Positions 51,075-63,319 of a DNA stretch of 64,000 nucleotides are shown here, one piece after another (positions within the stretch are counted from its first letter, which is position 1; the number at the start of each line of letters is the position of its first letter). Source of the DNA: Pohlia nutans (lineage: Eukaryota > Streptophyta > Bryopsida > Bryales > Mniaceae). The notes beneath the pieces are model-generated. The model ran no database searches. It was not told the DNA's origin and was given only the letters and a program-made list of their open reading frames with translations. A program made the position numbers and the translations under genes. Location: positions 16,369,501-16,433,500 of the forward strand of contig CM040096.1 in assembly GCA_022496805.1 (NCBI GenBank), written 5' to 3'.

Positions 51075-52279
51075 TTACAACAAAGAATAGGAGCAGTTTT
51101 GAGTGTTTCCAACTAAAACCCCCATTGATTCAAGTGATTGAAATTGCACTTTGAAATTTGACAAACATGACCATCATGGATTAGATTTAGAATGTTTGGT
51201 GACGATATAGATAATGACACTATGAAAATTCGCTAAAGTGAAACTGGCTCCCAATAAGTTTTACAACACTTGTACAACACTGTGGTAATGTAGGGTTTTG
51301 GAGTAGGGTAAATCTTGGCATCACCTTTAAGATATTTGAGGAAACCTTAATGCTTTAACTGACTCCCAATAATGCTAATTATGACCTATATTGTATCTTC
51401 GGGCCCCAACCATCATCACCATTGGTGCTACATGTGATGTGCGAGAGACAACGAAGACATCTTAGGCTGAAAAAAATTGATCCTTCTATTACAGTATCAT
51501 TGAGATGATTTATGGCCCTTGGCTTCTTCGTCATTTAGCCATTTGGTAAACTTTGAATTATTTTTGTGGCCGTAAGGCCACATGATGCCAATATAAAAAA
51601 CTTTGCTCACAGTTTTTGGCAGTTAATTTAACAAACATAATCACATACAACCTATTATCACCTACACAGGTTTGGCATTGTGCATCATTGTTAAGGTGAC
51701 GAGATGCAAGCTTATTTGAAATCAGAAATAATCAGTACATCACGATGCAAGTGCCTACCTGTCTGTTGACACATACTGTATGTAGCTGTCAGGGTTTGCA
51801 TCTCATGCCAAAGATTTGTAATTGATTTTTTTGAAAAATTCTTTTTCAACAAATGTCAAATTTTGTGAATATTTTTTAAGGTTTCCTTTTTCACCATACA
51901 AAATAGATTTTTGAAAAAAAAAATTCCTAAAGATTTGGACTTCTCTTCTTATAATTATTTTTTGCCGATCCTGACTACTGACTATAGTATTATGCATTTA
52001 CCTCTTATTGGTAATTATTAATTTCAGAATTTGCACTTTCTATTGTTTCTAGTAATGAGGAGAAACTCACTACACCAGTTATTGTCATCACTGTGAGTCT
52101 GAGTATTCTCATAGTAATTGTGGTATTAGAACAAAAGTGCGAATCACGGTAATTGAGAGTATTTGAGAATTCTTACAATAATGTACATTTAAGATGTATG
52201 TACGGAATTAGTGTGAGGATTGGTGTAAAGTCTCACACTAATTCTGTGACTCACAGTAATGGTTGGTGTCCCTGGCATT
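51075..52279. other. Intergenic region
   Basis: No gene recognised. A small inverse repeat around 52070-52265 (tcacactaattctgtgactcacagtaat / actgtgagtctgagtattct) may be another decayed MITE. Confidence 0.4.
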
Positions 52280-52826
52280 TTAACCCCTAAACGTCCCAGC
52301 GTTCAGTTTCTGGACGTTTGTTGGTCAAACCCAATTTTGATCTTGAAGATGACTTTTGTTGCTAATACACCCAACTAAGAAAATGAAGTTTATTAAGTCT
52401 AGTTTGTACTCCACTTTTCAAATCTTAAAAATTCCAATTATTGAGTATTTTATTGCTTGTGCAAGCTTTGTAGCTCAAGGTTTGAATTACACTACATAGG
52501 ATGTTCACCTTTCGAATTTCAAAATTTAAATAAAAAATTTCTATGGAAAACATATCATGTGATTCTCCATTGTAATTTGTACTTGCTCCCAAAAAAATAT
52601 TAATTTTTTAAAGTTTTTTTGTAATAAAAATTATTTTTTGAAGTATTTGACTTAAAAATTTGTTAAAAAGGCCGTATTAAATCAAAAAAATCTGAAAATT
52701 TCAAGACTCATAGGAAACATTCAATTCCATGCATGAAAAATATTACAAAATATATTTTGATAAATCTTGAAGGCTAAATTGTGTAGTTTGACTTTCCTAC
52801 AAAGGAGTGGTACGTTTAAGGGTTAA
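52280..52826 (-). mobile_element. TTAA-flanked MITE, family A copy 2 (547 bp)
   Basis: Begins TTAACCCCTAAACGTCCC and ends GTACGTTTAAGGGTTAA. It is the reverse complement of 11478-12022, with about 20 differences in 545 positions by eye. Confidence 0.93.
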
Positions 52827-55800
52827 GAAGTTCCTTTCATGTATTGTCAAATTCATGAAATTTGCGAACTTCAATTGTAATATTCAAGTTTACATAGTTC
52901 TAAAAACTAAGATGCATTTGGACAGATGTAAGGTTCCGTGTTGCAACTCCCAAATCATTCACTTTCGGTAAAGTGCATATTTCATATGGATAATTGTCCA
53001 AGTTCATCCAATTTCATATAAATTCATCCCATTTGATTTGATAATAATCCTCGAGGAGGTCACTCTTTGTATTTTTTGTGTATCACGTGTGAAAAAAGCG
53101 TATTTAATAGTACCCTTAAAAAATAAAAGTAATTCTGATTATAATTAGTATTATTTCGAGAATATTCTCATATTTATTCTTGTAATCAATTTTGAGCATC
53201 CTATATTAATGTAATTCATTTATAAAAATTACCTTCCAAGATTTGTTTGGACCCTATATTTATTTGCACGCCATTTGTAATTTTTTGGAAGTAAACTTCC
53301 CGAGTAATAATTCATATTTTGATGAATTGGATTATTCAAATTAAGTTAAAATGACTAATGTATTGACCTCCTTGTCATAGATTTTGTGGCTTCTATTCTA
53401 GTTGTAAATTTCCGAGATGTTGAAATTTAGTTGTTGTTGTTTCAAGAGACTAAGGTCAGTCTGGAAAAAAAGAGTGCCAATGTCACGAATATCCACCAAT
53501 TTAACAATTATGTTGAGGACTTTCAGCGATAATTTTATATACCCTCATGAGTATGTGGTTCCTACTTCCAAGAGGTGATCAATTCCAATTGTTCCTCTTC
53601 TTATTAATAAAAACTTTTCCATCCACAAAAGCATGTCCGTCGCACTTGTGCTACATTCTCCTTCTCTTTCTTTGTTATTCACAAAATCATATGATTGAGT
53701 GCAACTAGATACCGTGATCTTCACTCTAAAGTATTTTCAAACCATTCATACCATTCATACTATAATGACCTAATTACAAAGGAATAGAATGGAAGCGCTT
53801 CAAATCTCCTACTCTCAAAATGTTCAAATATGAACGCCACCAAAGTCCTTCTAACAAGCTATACAAGAATATAAAAACTTTTGGGAGAAGCGCTGTGCTA
53901 CAAGCACCTTCCAGCCAAAAAACCTTAAGAAGAATTTTGTTGCTAAAAGTAGCCGATACATCAACTACTTTATCATCCACGTGCTTCCTTCATGCCTCTT
54001 TAGTGTGGAATCCCACTTGCATATGAGACCAATCACAATAGAGAAATGTACTTGTTGCATGTCTTCCTACCTCTCATGTGAAGTGTTTCTTGTTACATGC
54101 CCGCATGTAGCACTAGTCTTCCTCGCACGCCAAAGTCCAAGCCTTTCGAGAGTATTCAAATGCCAAGTCTTTTGAACACAAATGGGGGTTGTGGGGCTAC
54201 CAACATGGTATTTAAAAAAATTAGAGTTAATTTTCGGGCCTGAGATTTTTGGAGCCTGTCTTGGAATGTAGACCCTACACAAAAAATAAAGAACACATTC
54301 AACAAAAAAACAACAATAATAAAACAAAGTTAGGCCAAAACAAACCAAAACAAATGCCACAAAATGTCTGTTTTGCCGTGCTTCACCAAAACACATACCG
54401 GAAAAGAAAAATCAAGTATATGAAGACAAACCTAATCAACAATGCTATTGCGTTGTTTACTTAATATTAAAAAATTAGAACCCAAACACACAACAAGGTA
54501 ATAAGAAGATAAAAACATAAAAATTAATTGCAATGACACACTAAAAACACTAAAAAGGACTACTATGAATCCCAATGACACAACAAGGTACTGATGAAAC
54601 AAAAAACAAAACAAAAAGACACCCATTTAATATGTAACTAAGCCAACAAGAGGTTTTAGGGCAACAAAATGAAAGCTAGCATGGCAAATAATTTAAACCA
54701 ATATTACTCTAGGAATTTTTGAAGATGAATTCATCTAGAACTCCTCTATCAACCTCTTCTTGCTTGTAAACATTACTTCGTTCATTAAATGTTAAAGCAA
54801 CTATAGCTATTACGCTAATCCATGTCAATCCATTGAGTATCAATGCCATTATACTTGAACTGGGATTACAAGTTAAAAATTCAAATTTTAATGCTAAAAG
54901 AAATAATTTTGAAAATGAAAAATATTATATTTATTTGGTCAAACTCAAATTATAAAGAAAGAAATTAAAATGCAAAAAATTGATAGACGTAATAATATCA
55001 AAAAATTAGAATTTTTTTATGAATTTAATTTCTAAATGTAAAAAATTAGTTGATCACGAAGTCAATAATTTCTAGGATTTAAAAATTCCTTTTAGCTATT
55101 TTTTTTCAAAATATATATTTTTGGTTTATTATTGTAATTGTAGATGTTGTATTACCAATGGTACAGTTGATATTAGCATCGTGCATATTTCCAAAATAGA
55201 AATTTGTGATTTTTTCATAAAAATGTAAATCTATGTTATTGTAATTAGGATTTTTTTTGTCCATCCATCTTTAAATAAATTAATGTTATTATTGCTATAG
55301 CCATTTTACATAAAATAGAAAATGGGTGTTCTTATGGTACGGGTGATTGAAAAAAGTAGTCCAAAGTGATAGATTTTTTGAGAAAATGAACTTCGAAAAA
55401 TTCTAGTTAATTTCTTGTAAATGATGAATGTATGAGATTTTGAAGGTCTAGGATATAAAAGATATTCACACGATGATATTTTTGGCTTGGTTTATTTTTG
55501 GACCAGTGCCCTGCTACGACCACTGTGAAAGAGAGGTTTTCCCTTTTTTTCAAGGTGGTCAAAACTTGTCCTTCAAAACCCTCTATTGCCGTTTTCTACC
55601 CTCACACTATCCCTGTAACTGTCCTTGGACCCTCCAGATTACTGCTCCTAGATTCCTGAAACCTAATTACTTAGATCTACGGCTAGATTTGTCCTAAGTA
55701 TTTCCTTAGATCTACCACAGATCCACACACAACAACACTTGATCTACAAGCTCCAAGTGTCAAAACTCTAGATCTACAACATCCACGCATATAAATGGTC

Positions 55801-56115
55801 TCCAACAACACCTAGAAGGCCAGATCTAGAACACAACATGCATAATTTTGCCCCTTTGGTACTAAGGGACTTAAATACCAATTATAAATCCTCAATGGCA
55901 ATGTACATTGGCCATGTCATGGCCTCTTCAATCCTTCTTGCTAACACAAAGCTCCTCTAAACTTCTAACAACACATACTAATATAACACACCTCCATCAA
56001 CACACACATGAGCACTAGGCAGTACCTCCACCAACATCCATGAGAACTAGTGAGAATAAAGGGAATGACAGCTCAAAGCCCTCACTACCCCTCCTAAACC
56101 CTAGCTGCCACAATG
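52827..56115. other. AT-rich intergenic region
   Basis: Nothing supportable was found. Open frames at 53774-54026 and 54067-54464 are short, biased and without motifs. agatctac-type motifs recur at about 55670-55770. Confidence 0.45.
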
Positions 56116-56594
56116 CACTACTAGAAAATTCAATGTCCAAATCAACATAGAAGAGTTGATATTTTCTGTTGATTTGGTCGCGTTGTTCCGGTCATCCATC
56201 AACAGAAACCTGTTGATAGTTTCTGTTGATCTGGTCACCGGAAAAAATAAATAAATAAATAAATAAACTTTTTTACTGCCTAGCTTTACCACCACGGTTG
56301 TCACTTGGGTTTGAACTCGAGACCTCACGTTTATTACTTAACACTCTAACCAACTCAACATACTTAGAATTTCATTAGAGAAAATGTCAGCCCACAGGGG
56401 GGCCTCTAGGATGTGTTGAAGAGGACTTGAAGATTACATTTGTTTTGTCTTGAATGTTCAAATATCCCCTATTCTTGCTCACTACTGTAGGATGTGATCA
56501 TGACGGCTTCAGCTGGGTCAGATGCTGGATATACGTTGATTAGCTCCTATCATGTCAATACAAATTGATTAGCTCCTATCATGTTACATGCTGG

Positions 56595-56770
56595 GTAATT
56601 GAGTGAATTACACTATGCTGTAATTACATGCTGGGACTCAAACTACTGGAATTACACTATGCTGGAATTACTATGCTGGAATTACTATGCTAGAATTACT
56701 ATACTGGAATTACTATGCTGGAGTTACTATGCTAGAATTACACTATGCTGGAATTACACTATGCTGGGAC
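56595..56770 (+). repeat. Degenerate short tandem repeat inside the CACTA element
   Basis: About ten units of the kind ctatgctggaatta (10-15 bp). Its open frame reads repetitive Tyr/Leu/Trp/Asn and is not a gene. Confidence 0.8.
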
Positions 56771-57039
56771 TCAAACTACTTTTTTTCTATGCACTCCCAC
56801 ATGTAATTGATTAGCTCGTGTACTTGATTAGCTCCTGTAATTGATTAGCTCCTATCAAAATTCTTGAAACTCACACAAGCTGACACCCCAATTTAGTCAG
56901 AAAGTAGCTTCTCATATTTAGCTTTGCTATTTTTTTTGGTAACATGTAAAGGGCCTACATGAGGGTTCAGATTTTTTGTAATGGATGAACAAAACATAAT
57001 TTTTTTTCTTACATATACACTTACAATTCGATGTTTTGG

Positions 57040-57395
57040 AACTCAGCATACTTTGGTGGCCATTTTGACATAGTAAAATAACTTTTTTCAAAAATCTTTG
57101 AACTAAGAAAAGCTGGGAAATCAGGTTAAGTTTCATCTCCAAAAATCCATTTGTGATTTTAAGCCTCCAGTCAAAAGTTATAGACAAAATTAGAGAGGGT
57201 GTTTGAAAATATCAAAGAAAATATTCTTTGCTACACCACTCTGAAATTTGTTTATAACTTTTGACTGGAGGCTTAAAATCACAAACGGATTTTTGGAGAT
57301 GAAACCTAACTTGATTTCACAGCTTTTCTTAAGCCAAATATTTTTGAAAGAACTTATTCTACTATGACAAAATGGCCAGCAAAGTCTGCTGACTT
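57040..57395. repeat. Inverted repeat with about 145-nt arms
   Basis: Arms 57040-57185 and 57250-57395 are inverse copies (tcatctccaaaaatcc and its inverse; gcctccagtcaaaagttata and its inverse), around a spacer of about 64 nt. Confidence 0.85.
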
Positions 57396-57951
57396 TTTTT
57401 TTTTTTTTTTTGTGAATGATTAAGGTTAAAAAAAATTTAGAGTACATAGAACTTCAACCATGGTGTTTAAATGTTGCCCAAATAAGGGTGTTTTAAATGT
57501 TTTAAGTGTTTCAAAAGTCATAATTGTGCTTTGATGCCTTTCAACTTTGGGGATTATGTTCACAATCTTGTTAAGAGTTTGTATAAAGAATTTGAAACTA
57601 ATTGGATCTATTTGTCATAGTACCCAAAATTGCCTAAAAGTAAAAGAAATCACCTTTTGAAAAGTCGAGTCTATAAATTGCAAAAGATTCCAAAGATTTC
57701 ATAATATTTTGATAGATTCTAGAATATTCCCAAAAGATTTTTAAAAGATTCCAAAATTATTCTAAAAAGATTCTAGATTCACTAAAAATTTGTTGATTTG
57801 GTCATCGCACTATTCAAATCAACAAAAAGTTGGTAGCAAACTGTTGATTTTTACAAAAAGTTTAAAAATCAGTGAAATCGGTCATTGGAGTGCGCGAAAC
57901 AACATAAATCAGTTGATTTTCTGTTGATTTGGTCACGATTTTCTAGTAGTG

Positions 57952-60690
57952 ATACCTAGCCGCTCCCAACAGATGTCATTCACCATAACCATGTCTTGAT
58001 GTTCCCATTCATCATGGCCCTAGTCCAATTCATCCATGACCTCGTCCTAGCTCTACCACTGGCCCTCTACTTGCTCCTACCACTGGATCTCTATTTGGCC
58101 TTTTAACTAAGGAAATTTCTCATGTTAACAACTACATTAGTAGAAAATACGATGTAGGGTTTTAACTAAATGTAGTGTAAAAGGGATCGTAGATAAATAG
58201 AATTTCATTAGTCAAATTTATACATCGTCTCATGTGACTATATGTTGAATAATTACAAAGTTATATTCTAAAATCAAAATCCTTCAATTTCATGATATTT
58301 AATAAGCCTCGAGAACCTAAGAATGAAAAAATGTGTAAGATTATGAAACTCATATGAAGGGTTTGTTCCTTAAGTTTAGTGAAATATGAAATTTTTATAT
58401 AAAAAATAGTGTGGGAAGTGTAAAAAACCATTTATTTAATTATTATTTTTCGAAAAACAATTTTTTTACATTATTATTACAAATCAAATTTAATGCATCA
58501 AGTATGGGTAATTTTGAAAAATGAATTTGATGTATATCATAATTAGATAAGAAGTAAGATGTAGTTAAGGACATTTTCTAATTAATGAGATTTTTACTGC
58601 TACATTCACTACTTCAGAAAGTAGTACTTGATTTTGAGACCAAATAGATACGCGTACCATGAGAACGCCCAAATCACAAATTAAAAATACCTCACCTTTA
58701 AAGTTTTTTGCAACTCTATGTTTTCTTCTAAAAATTATAAAAACTATCAAACAAAAAACCTTCCTATCAAATTCTTAAACATGTGTCAAGACCATAAGTT
58801 TAAAAATAAAACTCAAAAATTTAAAAGCCTCCCCTTTGAAGTTGTCTCCAACTCTAAATAGATATTACAAAAATATTAATTGTCAAAAATAAAAATTATC
58901 AGCTAAAGAACCTTATTCTTGTCAAATGTTTGAACATGTGTTCATTGAGGACTCAAGTTTAATCCCTAAGCTTCCATAGCTTTTTAAAGCTAAAAAAAAT
59001 CTTTGCTTTTGAAGTGTTATAGGTCTAAATGATAGAAATTTCAACCGTACAATCATGTAGTGGACGTGTTGTAGATGATGTGAATTATATTTGGAATCAT
59101 TTGGCCACATAGATTGCAAGATCATAATGTTTTAATGTTGAAAAAGGATGTTGAAACTTTCCTAGTAGCACATTAGATGTGAAATTTGAATTCTAAACCT
59201 ACTCTTATGAAAAAGCTTTAAACTATAAAGTGGTTCAAAGTCATCGTACAAACACATTGGGATAAAGAAATATCATTAAAAGGACTCATTGTGTCTGCAG
59301 AATGGCTTTGACATGTCAAAAATTAGCATCCAAAGTTGCAAAAAAGTGATCTTTGGGAAAATCTCCTTCTACTGAAATGCTTCTCAGAAATTCATAACAT
59401 CTTGGATTGAAGTGAAATTTTAGCCACACAAACTAGACTAATACCAAAAAAATTCAAACAATTTTACTAGAAACGAACATTGTATGAAGGAGAAATAGGC
59501 CGCTAATTTCACTATAATCCAAAACTTCTAGATTTTGAACTTCAAAGGATTATTAAACATTATTAAACATTCACAACTACTTAGATTGACATGAAAATTT
59601 TATCATGAAATCCAGACTTCAAAGGGAATCTAACCCGATTTGTTTTTTGATAACAAATAATGGATAATGGAGAAACAAGCCCCCAAAGTTGCAGCCATCA
59701 ACATGCACTTTGGTGAACTAAAATTGAACCCTGTGTACTAAAATGGCTTCCAAAAATTCAGTATATCTTCTGTTGATTTGAATATTTACCACAAAATCTA
59801 GAAGAGAGAACACAAAGTTTTCAACAAGTTTTATTGAATTTGGATGTTGGATGCAAAGGTCACAACACTTTAAAGCTGAAAGCGGCCCAAGAGCGGCCAA
59901 AATATGGCCATCAAGTTAAAAGTAAAATTCAAGACTTAGAAAAACGTCTCCTTTTAAGTTGTTTCTAAGTCGACATTCCAATAATAAAAATTATCAATAA
60001 AAAGATGAATTATGTGTAGAACTGTCTTGGTGTTTTATTTTTATATATTACATCACCCTCCCTAATGTATAAGTAGATGTTTACTTTAATTCTTTTTTTA
60101 AATGACCAAATAGACAACATTTCTGAAAAAGAATTATAATTTTAGCCTATCAAACCAAATTCATTTAACAAAAATTAAAAATCCATTTTTAATAAAATTT
60201 TGAAGTTATTTGATTAGAATTTGATTTGACAAAGACTTATGATTTAAAAAAAAATCAATTGTACAAATAATTTCAAATCATCGTGATTGACATCATTGAC
60301 TCTAAAAGGACATGACTTTCACATAAAATCTCATTTAAACTCCATTTCAACCATGATTTTCTTTTCAATTTACTTTGGTTCTATTCTAAAGAAATATAGA
60401 TGACATAATATGTTTGTTGTGGCATTTAAAAAATCCTATTTGGTTCAACAAAGTAGAAGTTATGAGCAAGATTCTCCACTAAAACCTTAGCAAAAAAAGT
60501 AAGCTGATAGGGCTAGGTATGTCCATTAAGGGTTAAGAAGTCCAACAAAAAAATAAATTTTTGAAGTGTAAAATTTCAAAAACAAAAATAAATATAAAAG
60601 TAAAAAAATAAAATTAACCTACAAGAGTTATTAATTACTTTTTCACAAAAATATTCTTGCAATTACAAATTAATTAGAATTTTCACTACT
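57952..60690. other. AT-rich intergenic region
   Basis: No gene recognised. cattagtagaaaata at 58139 resembles a decayed CACTA end. An isolated TTAA-type terminus (gtccattaagggttaa) ends at 60536. Tandem cttttacattcaactt units at about 60690-60750 lead into the next promoter. Confidence 0.45.
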
Positions 60691-60763
60691 TTTACATTCA
60701 ACTTTCACTTTCACTACTTTTACATTCAACTTTTACATTCAACTTTTACTTTAAACAATTACT

Positions 60764-60772
60764 TATATAAAG
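60764..60772 (+). promoter_or_regulatory. TATA box of the CCCH gene
   Basis: TATATAAAG 70-77 nt before the ATG at 60841, just after short tandem repeats. Predicted transcription start near 60795. The leader contains a duplicated catttattgtatattt. Confidence 0.65.
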
Positions 60773-60840
60773 GATTGAGGTGTTTCATTTGAATTCAATT
60801 CATTTATTGTATATTTCATTTATTGTATATTTTAGCAACA

Positions 60841-61905
60841 ATGGATAGCATGTCTTATAAATTTAAAGTGAAATTTTGTAGACATTGGATTAATAACAGA
60901 GGCGCATGTTCAAAGGGGCGGGATTGTAATTTTGCACATGGATACGATGAATTACGTAATGATTGTAAAGGAAAATTGTGCAGATATTGGGTAAATAACT
61001 TTGGCAAATGTTCAAAGGGACGGGATTGTAAATTTGTACATGGATATGATGAATTACATGATTATAATCACTATTATAGTAAGCATCAATCCAATGGAAA
61101 ATTTGACATCATCACAGGTGACTACTATGATGATTATAAATGTAAACATGATGATTATCATGTAGACCATTCAAGATCAAAAGCTCCATGGCATTCATCA
61201 AGATCACATCAACTACAACATGACAACAGCTATAGGCACAAAAGGCAACGTTCTGTAGAAGATGGCGAGTTTTCAAGGAGTCCAAGTCCACCTCCATATC
61301 GTCATTGGGATTCACCAAGATCAGATGTACGACATCATAGCAACTATGAACATAAGCGGCACTGCAACAAATATCAAAAAGATAAACAAGCTCCAATTGC
61401 TTCTAGGCAACATTCTAGAGAAGAAGGTAGCGTGTTTTCAAGAATCAAAAGTCCACATTCATATCATTATGCAAAACCATCTATTGCCTCATCAATAAAA
61501 CGAAGGAGATTAGACAATGACGAAAAAATTCACAGTCCTTGTCATCAACATCAGCGAAAAACAACTATTAACCAAAACACCCTTCCAAGAATTGAAGAAA
61601 CTCATGTACCGAATCCAAATGACGAAAACGAAGAATTTGTCACCCCTCCAAGAATTGAAGAAACTGATGAACTAAATCCAAATGACAAAAACAAAGAAGT
61701 TGTCCCTCAAGCCAATATCGAAGAAGAATTAGACAAGAAGGATCTTCTACAACCAAACGAAACAACATCAACTTTGCAAGATCTCCGTGAAATTGAAGAA
61801 GGTGATTGTGCTAATTGCGATACTTTAAAAGCTCAACTACATAAGGCTAAAGAAGAAAATGCAACTTTGAAACATACATTGAAGGAATTCTTGAATAAAT
61901 ACTAA
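60841..61905 (+). CDS. Tandem CCCH zinc-finger protein, intronless
   Basis: 354 aa; the ATG is in good context (aacaATGG), and no ATG precedes it in frame. Two fingers of C-x9-C-x5-C-x3-H form lie at the N-terminus (C13, C23, C29, H33 and C47, C57, C63, H67), each with SKGRDC and followed by HGYDEL, separated by 13 residues. Known: such tandem fingers of the TTP type bind RNA, so a role in mRNA turnover or processing is likely. The spacing is one residue longer than the usual C-x8-C. The middle (about 100-220) is rich in Ser, His, Arg and RSPSPPP/RSxS-like motifs. An acidic stretch contains two PRIEET repeats. The C-terminus (about 318-354) looks like a coiled coil. The lack of introns could mean a retrocopy. 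Exact orthologue not identified. Confidence 0.82.
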   Translation: MDSMSYKFKVKFCRHWINNRGACSKGRDCNFAHGYDELRNDCKGKLCRYWVNNFGKCSKGRDCKFVHGYDELHDYNHYYSKHQSNGKFDIITGDYYDDYKCKHDDYHVDHSRSKAPWHSSRSHQLQHDNSYRHKRQRSVEDGEFSRSPSPPPYRHWDSPRSDVRHHSNYEHKRHCNKYQKDKQAPIASRQHSREEGSVFSRIKSPHSYHYAKPSIASSIKRRRLDNDEKIHSPCHQHQRKTTINQNTLPRIEETHVPNPNDENEEFVTPPRIEETDELNPNDKNKEVVPQANIEEELDKKDLLQPNETTSTLQDLREIEEGDCANCDTLKAQLHKAKEENATLKHTLKEFLNKY

Positions 61906-62300
61906 AGGTACAAAGAGAAAAAAGACAAGTTCATGAATAGCTTATCAACACTAGAAAACTTTTAAATTTATGTAACAAATCCAAGTGAAGAAAACATGTT
62001 CCACCTCATGGTGAAGTTAGATATTTGAATGAGAAGTGGATATTATTTTTTTCAATATAAATTTTATTATTATATTATTTTAAAACAAGACTATTGGTTA
62101 TAAACTCCTGACTTTTGATGCTCAACATTAAAAAGTTGATTATATTTGCAAAATTTCACATGTCCTACTGAAGAACTCTGGATGTTCCATTTGTATTGCT
62201 TTTTATAAAAGGAGACAATGCCTTCTTCTTCCACTCTTCGTTAATGCCAAAGTAGGATAATTTTCCATTAAGCATAAACACGAAGGGATGAAGCTATGAC
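61906..62300 (+). other. 3' flank of the CCCH gene
   Basis: AT-rich with possible poly(A) signals at about 62055-62085 (aaattttattattatatta). No further gene recognised on the plus strand. Confidence 0.4.
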
Positions 62301-62628
62301 AATCCTACACAGAACAGCAAGAGCAGCTCAACAGAAACTAATTCACTTGCCTAAGTTCATCGAAATCTGAAATGTTGATGTCTGAAATCATATTTTTTAT
62401 GACCTAAAATCTGGTTGATCACTGGTCAAATCGTCATCCCAGTCACCTAGATGTTTATCCCCAAACAATAATTGCTTGATACCCACATGACAGAGAAAAA
62501 CACACAAAACGAATATTATGAGCATATTGTTGCAATTCAAACTTAGAACACAATAACTATTGAATCTTAAGGATACGGAAATGAAGTGAAAGATGCATGT
62601 AAATAATAAAGGGCAAGATCATCTTCAC

Positions 62629-63319
62629 TTACTCGGAGCTAACATTGGTCATCGCATTTATAAGCACATCCAGATAGACAAGGTCTGATATCCCCAAGTC
62701 CACCCTATCAGACAAAGAGCAATGTTAGCATCCACACCCAGCCCAAATTGCATAAGATAATACTACTAGAAAATCCAACTACACTGTTGATTCGGTCGCG
62801 TTGACCGGGACGCTTTTATATTGATTTGAACAAAAAATTGACCAAATGAACAGAAAAGTGTCCCGGTCAACGCGACCGAATCAATAGATTAGTTGGATTT
62901 TCTAGTAGTGTAAACCACCCTATTTGTACAATGTGACTATTGTGCTCACTATGTATCAATTTCTTACATTTAAAAATTTGATATGTACACTACTGGTACA
63001 TAGCGGTGACTTCCGAATCATGGCACAATTAGGGTGGTTTACCATATAGGTTAGCAAGTGGCTTCCAAAACAGATATGAAACTGGAATAGTAAATACTTT
63101 CTGAATACTATACTAGCTGAGAAGACTACAAGAAACCAAGAGAAATAGGAGCCTATACTTAAGAACATAAAACACAAGTAATTCCAAGGTCACTCACCAT
63201 ATGCATGCCCAGTTGTCTTGGAACTCTACGTCACCAATGTTATGAAAGAAAACATCTAATGCCTCCTTAGCTTTCTCTGTGCTATAGCTAAAAAGTGTGC
63301 TTAGAGGAAGTTTTGTAAT
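62629..63319 (-). CDS. Partial gene, unknown product: two joined exons
   Basis: Minus-strand exon 63319-63198 (acceptor tgcatgcag, donor ATATG|gtgagt) and exon 62704-62629 (acceptor ctgatag) join in compatible phase. They give about 65 residues starting ITKLPLSTLFSYSTEKAKEA, passing EFQDNWACIWVDLGISDL and ending NVSSE at a TAA. Codon use and composition look coding. The end is uncertain: GA|GTAAGT at the stop is also a strong donor, so more exons may follow. An upstream exon near 63400-63455 (ATG, NARLHICQVP, donor gtaaat) would fit in phase 0 but is weak. The family is not recognised. Two small transposons sit in the intron. Confidence 0.45.
62761..62910. mobile_element. CACTA-type MITE, 150 bp
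   Basis: Left end TACTACTAGAAAATCC (first C changed to T), right end GGATTTTCTAGTAGTG, duplication TAA on both sides. Long inverse arms share gattcggtcgcgttgaccggg and its inverse, related to the subterminal motif in 56116-57951. Confidence 0.87.
62911..63041. mobile_element. Small TIR element, about 131 bp
   Basis: Ends TAAACCACCCTATTTGT and ACAATTAGGGTGGTTTA are near-inverse. The interior (gatatgtacactactggtaca...gtgacttc.gaat) matches 16690-16830. Its left edge abuts the CACTA MITE. Confidence 0.75.

Larger units (their letters stand above)
56116..57951. mobile_element. CACTA-type non-autonomous element, 1.84 kb
   Basis: Ends CACTACTAGAAAATTC and GATTTTCTAGTAGTG; flanking triplets ATG/ATA match at two of three positions. 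Subterminal motifs TTGATTTGGTC or TTGATCTGGTC recur near both ends, as expected for CACTA transposase-binding repeats. Inside are repeated gctggaattactat units (56637-56765) and a large foldback (57040-57395). No transposase frame. Confidence 0.8.

Noticed and set aside
53774..54464. Overlapping short frames on both strands
   Set aside because: No motifs, biased composition, several mutually exclusive frames.
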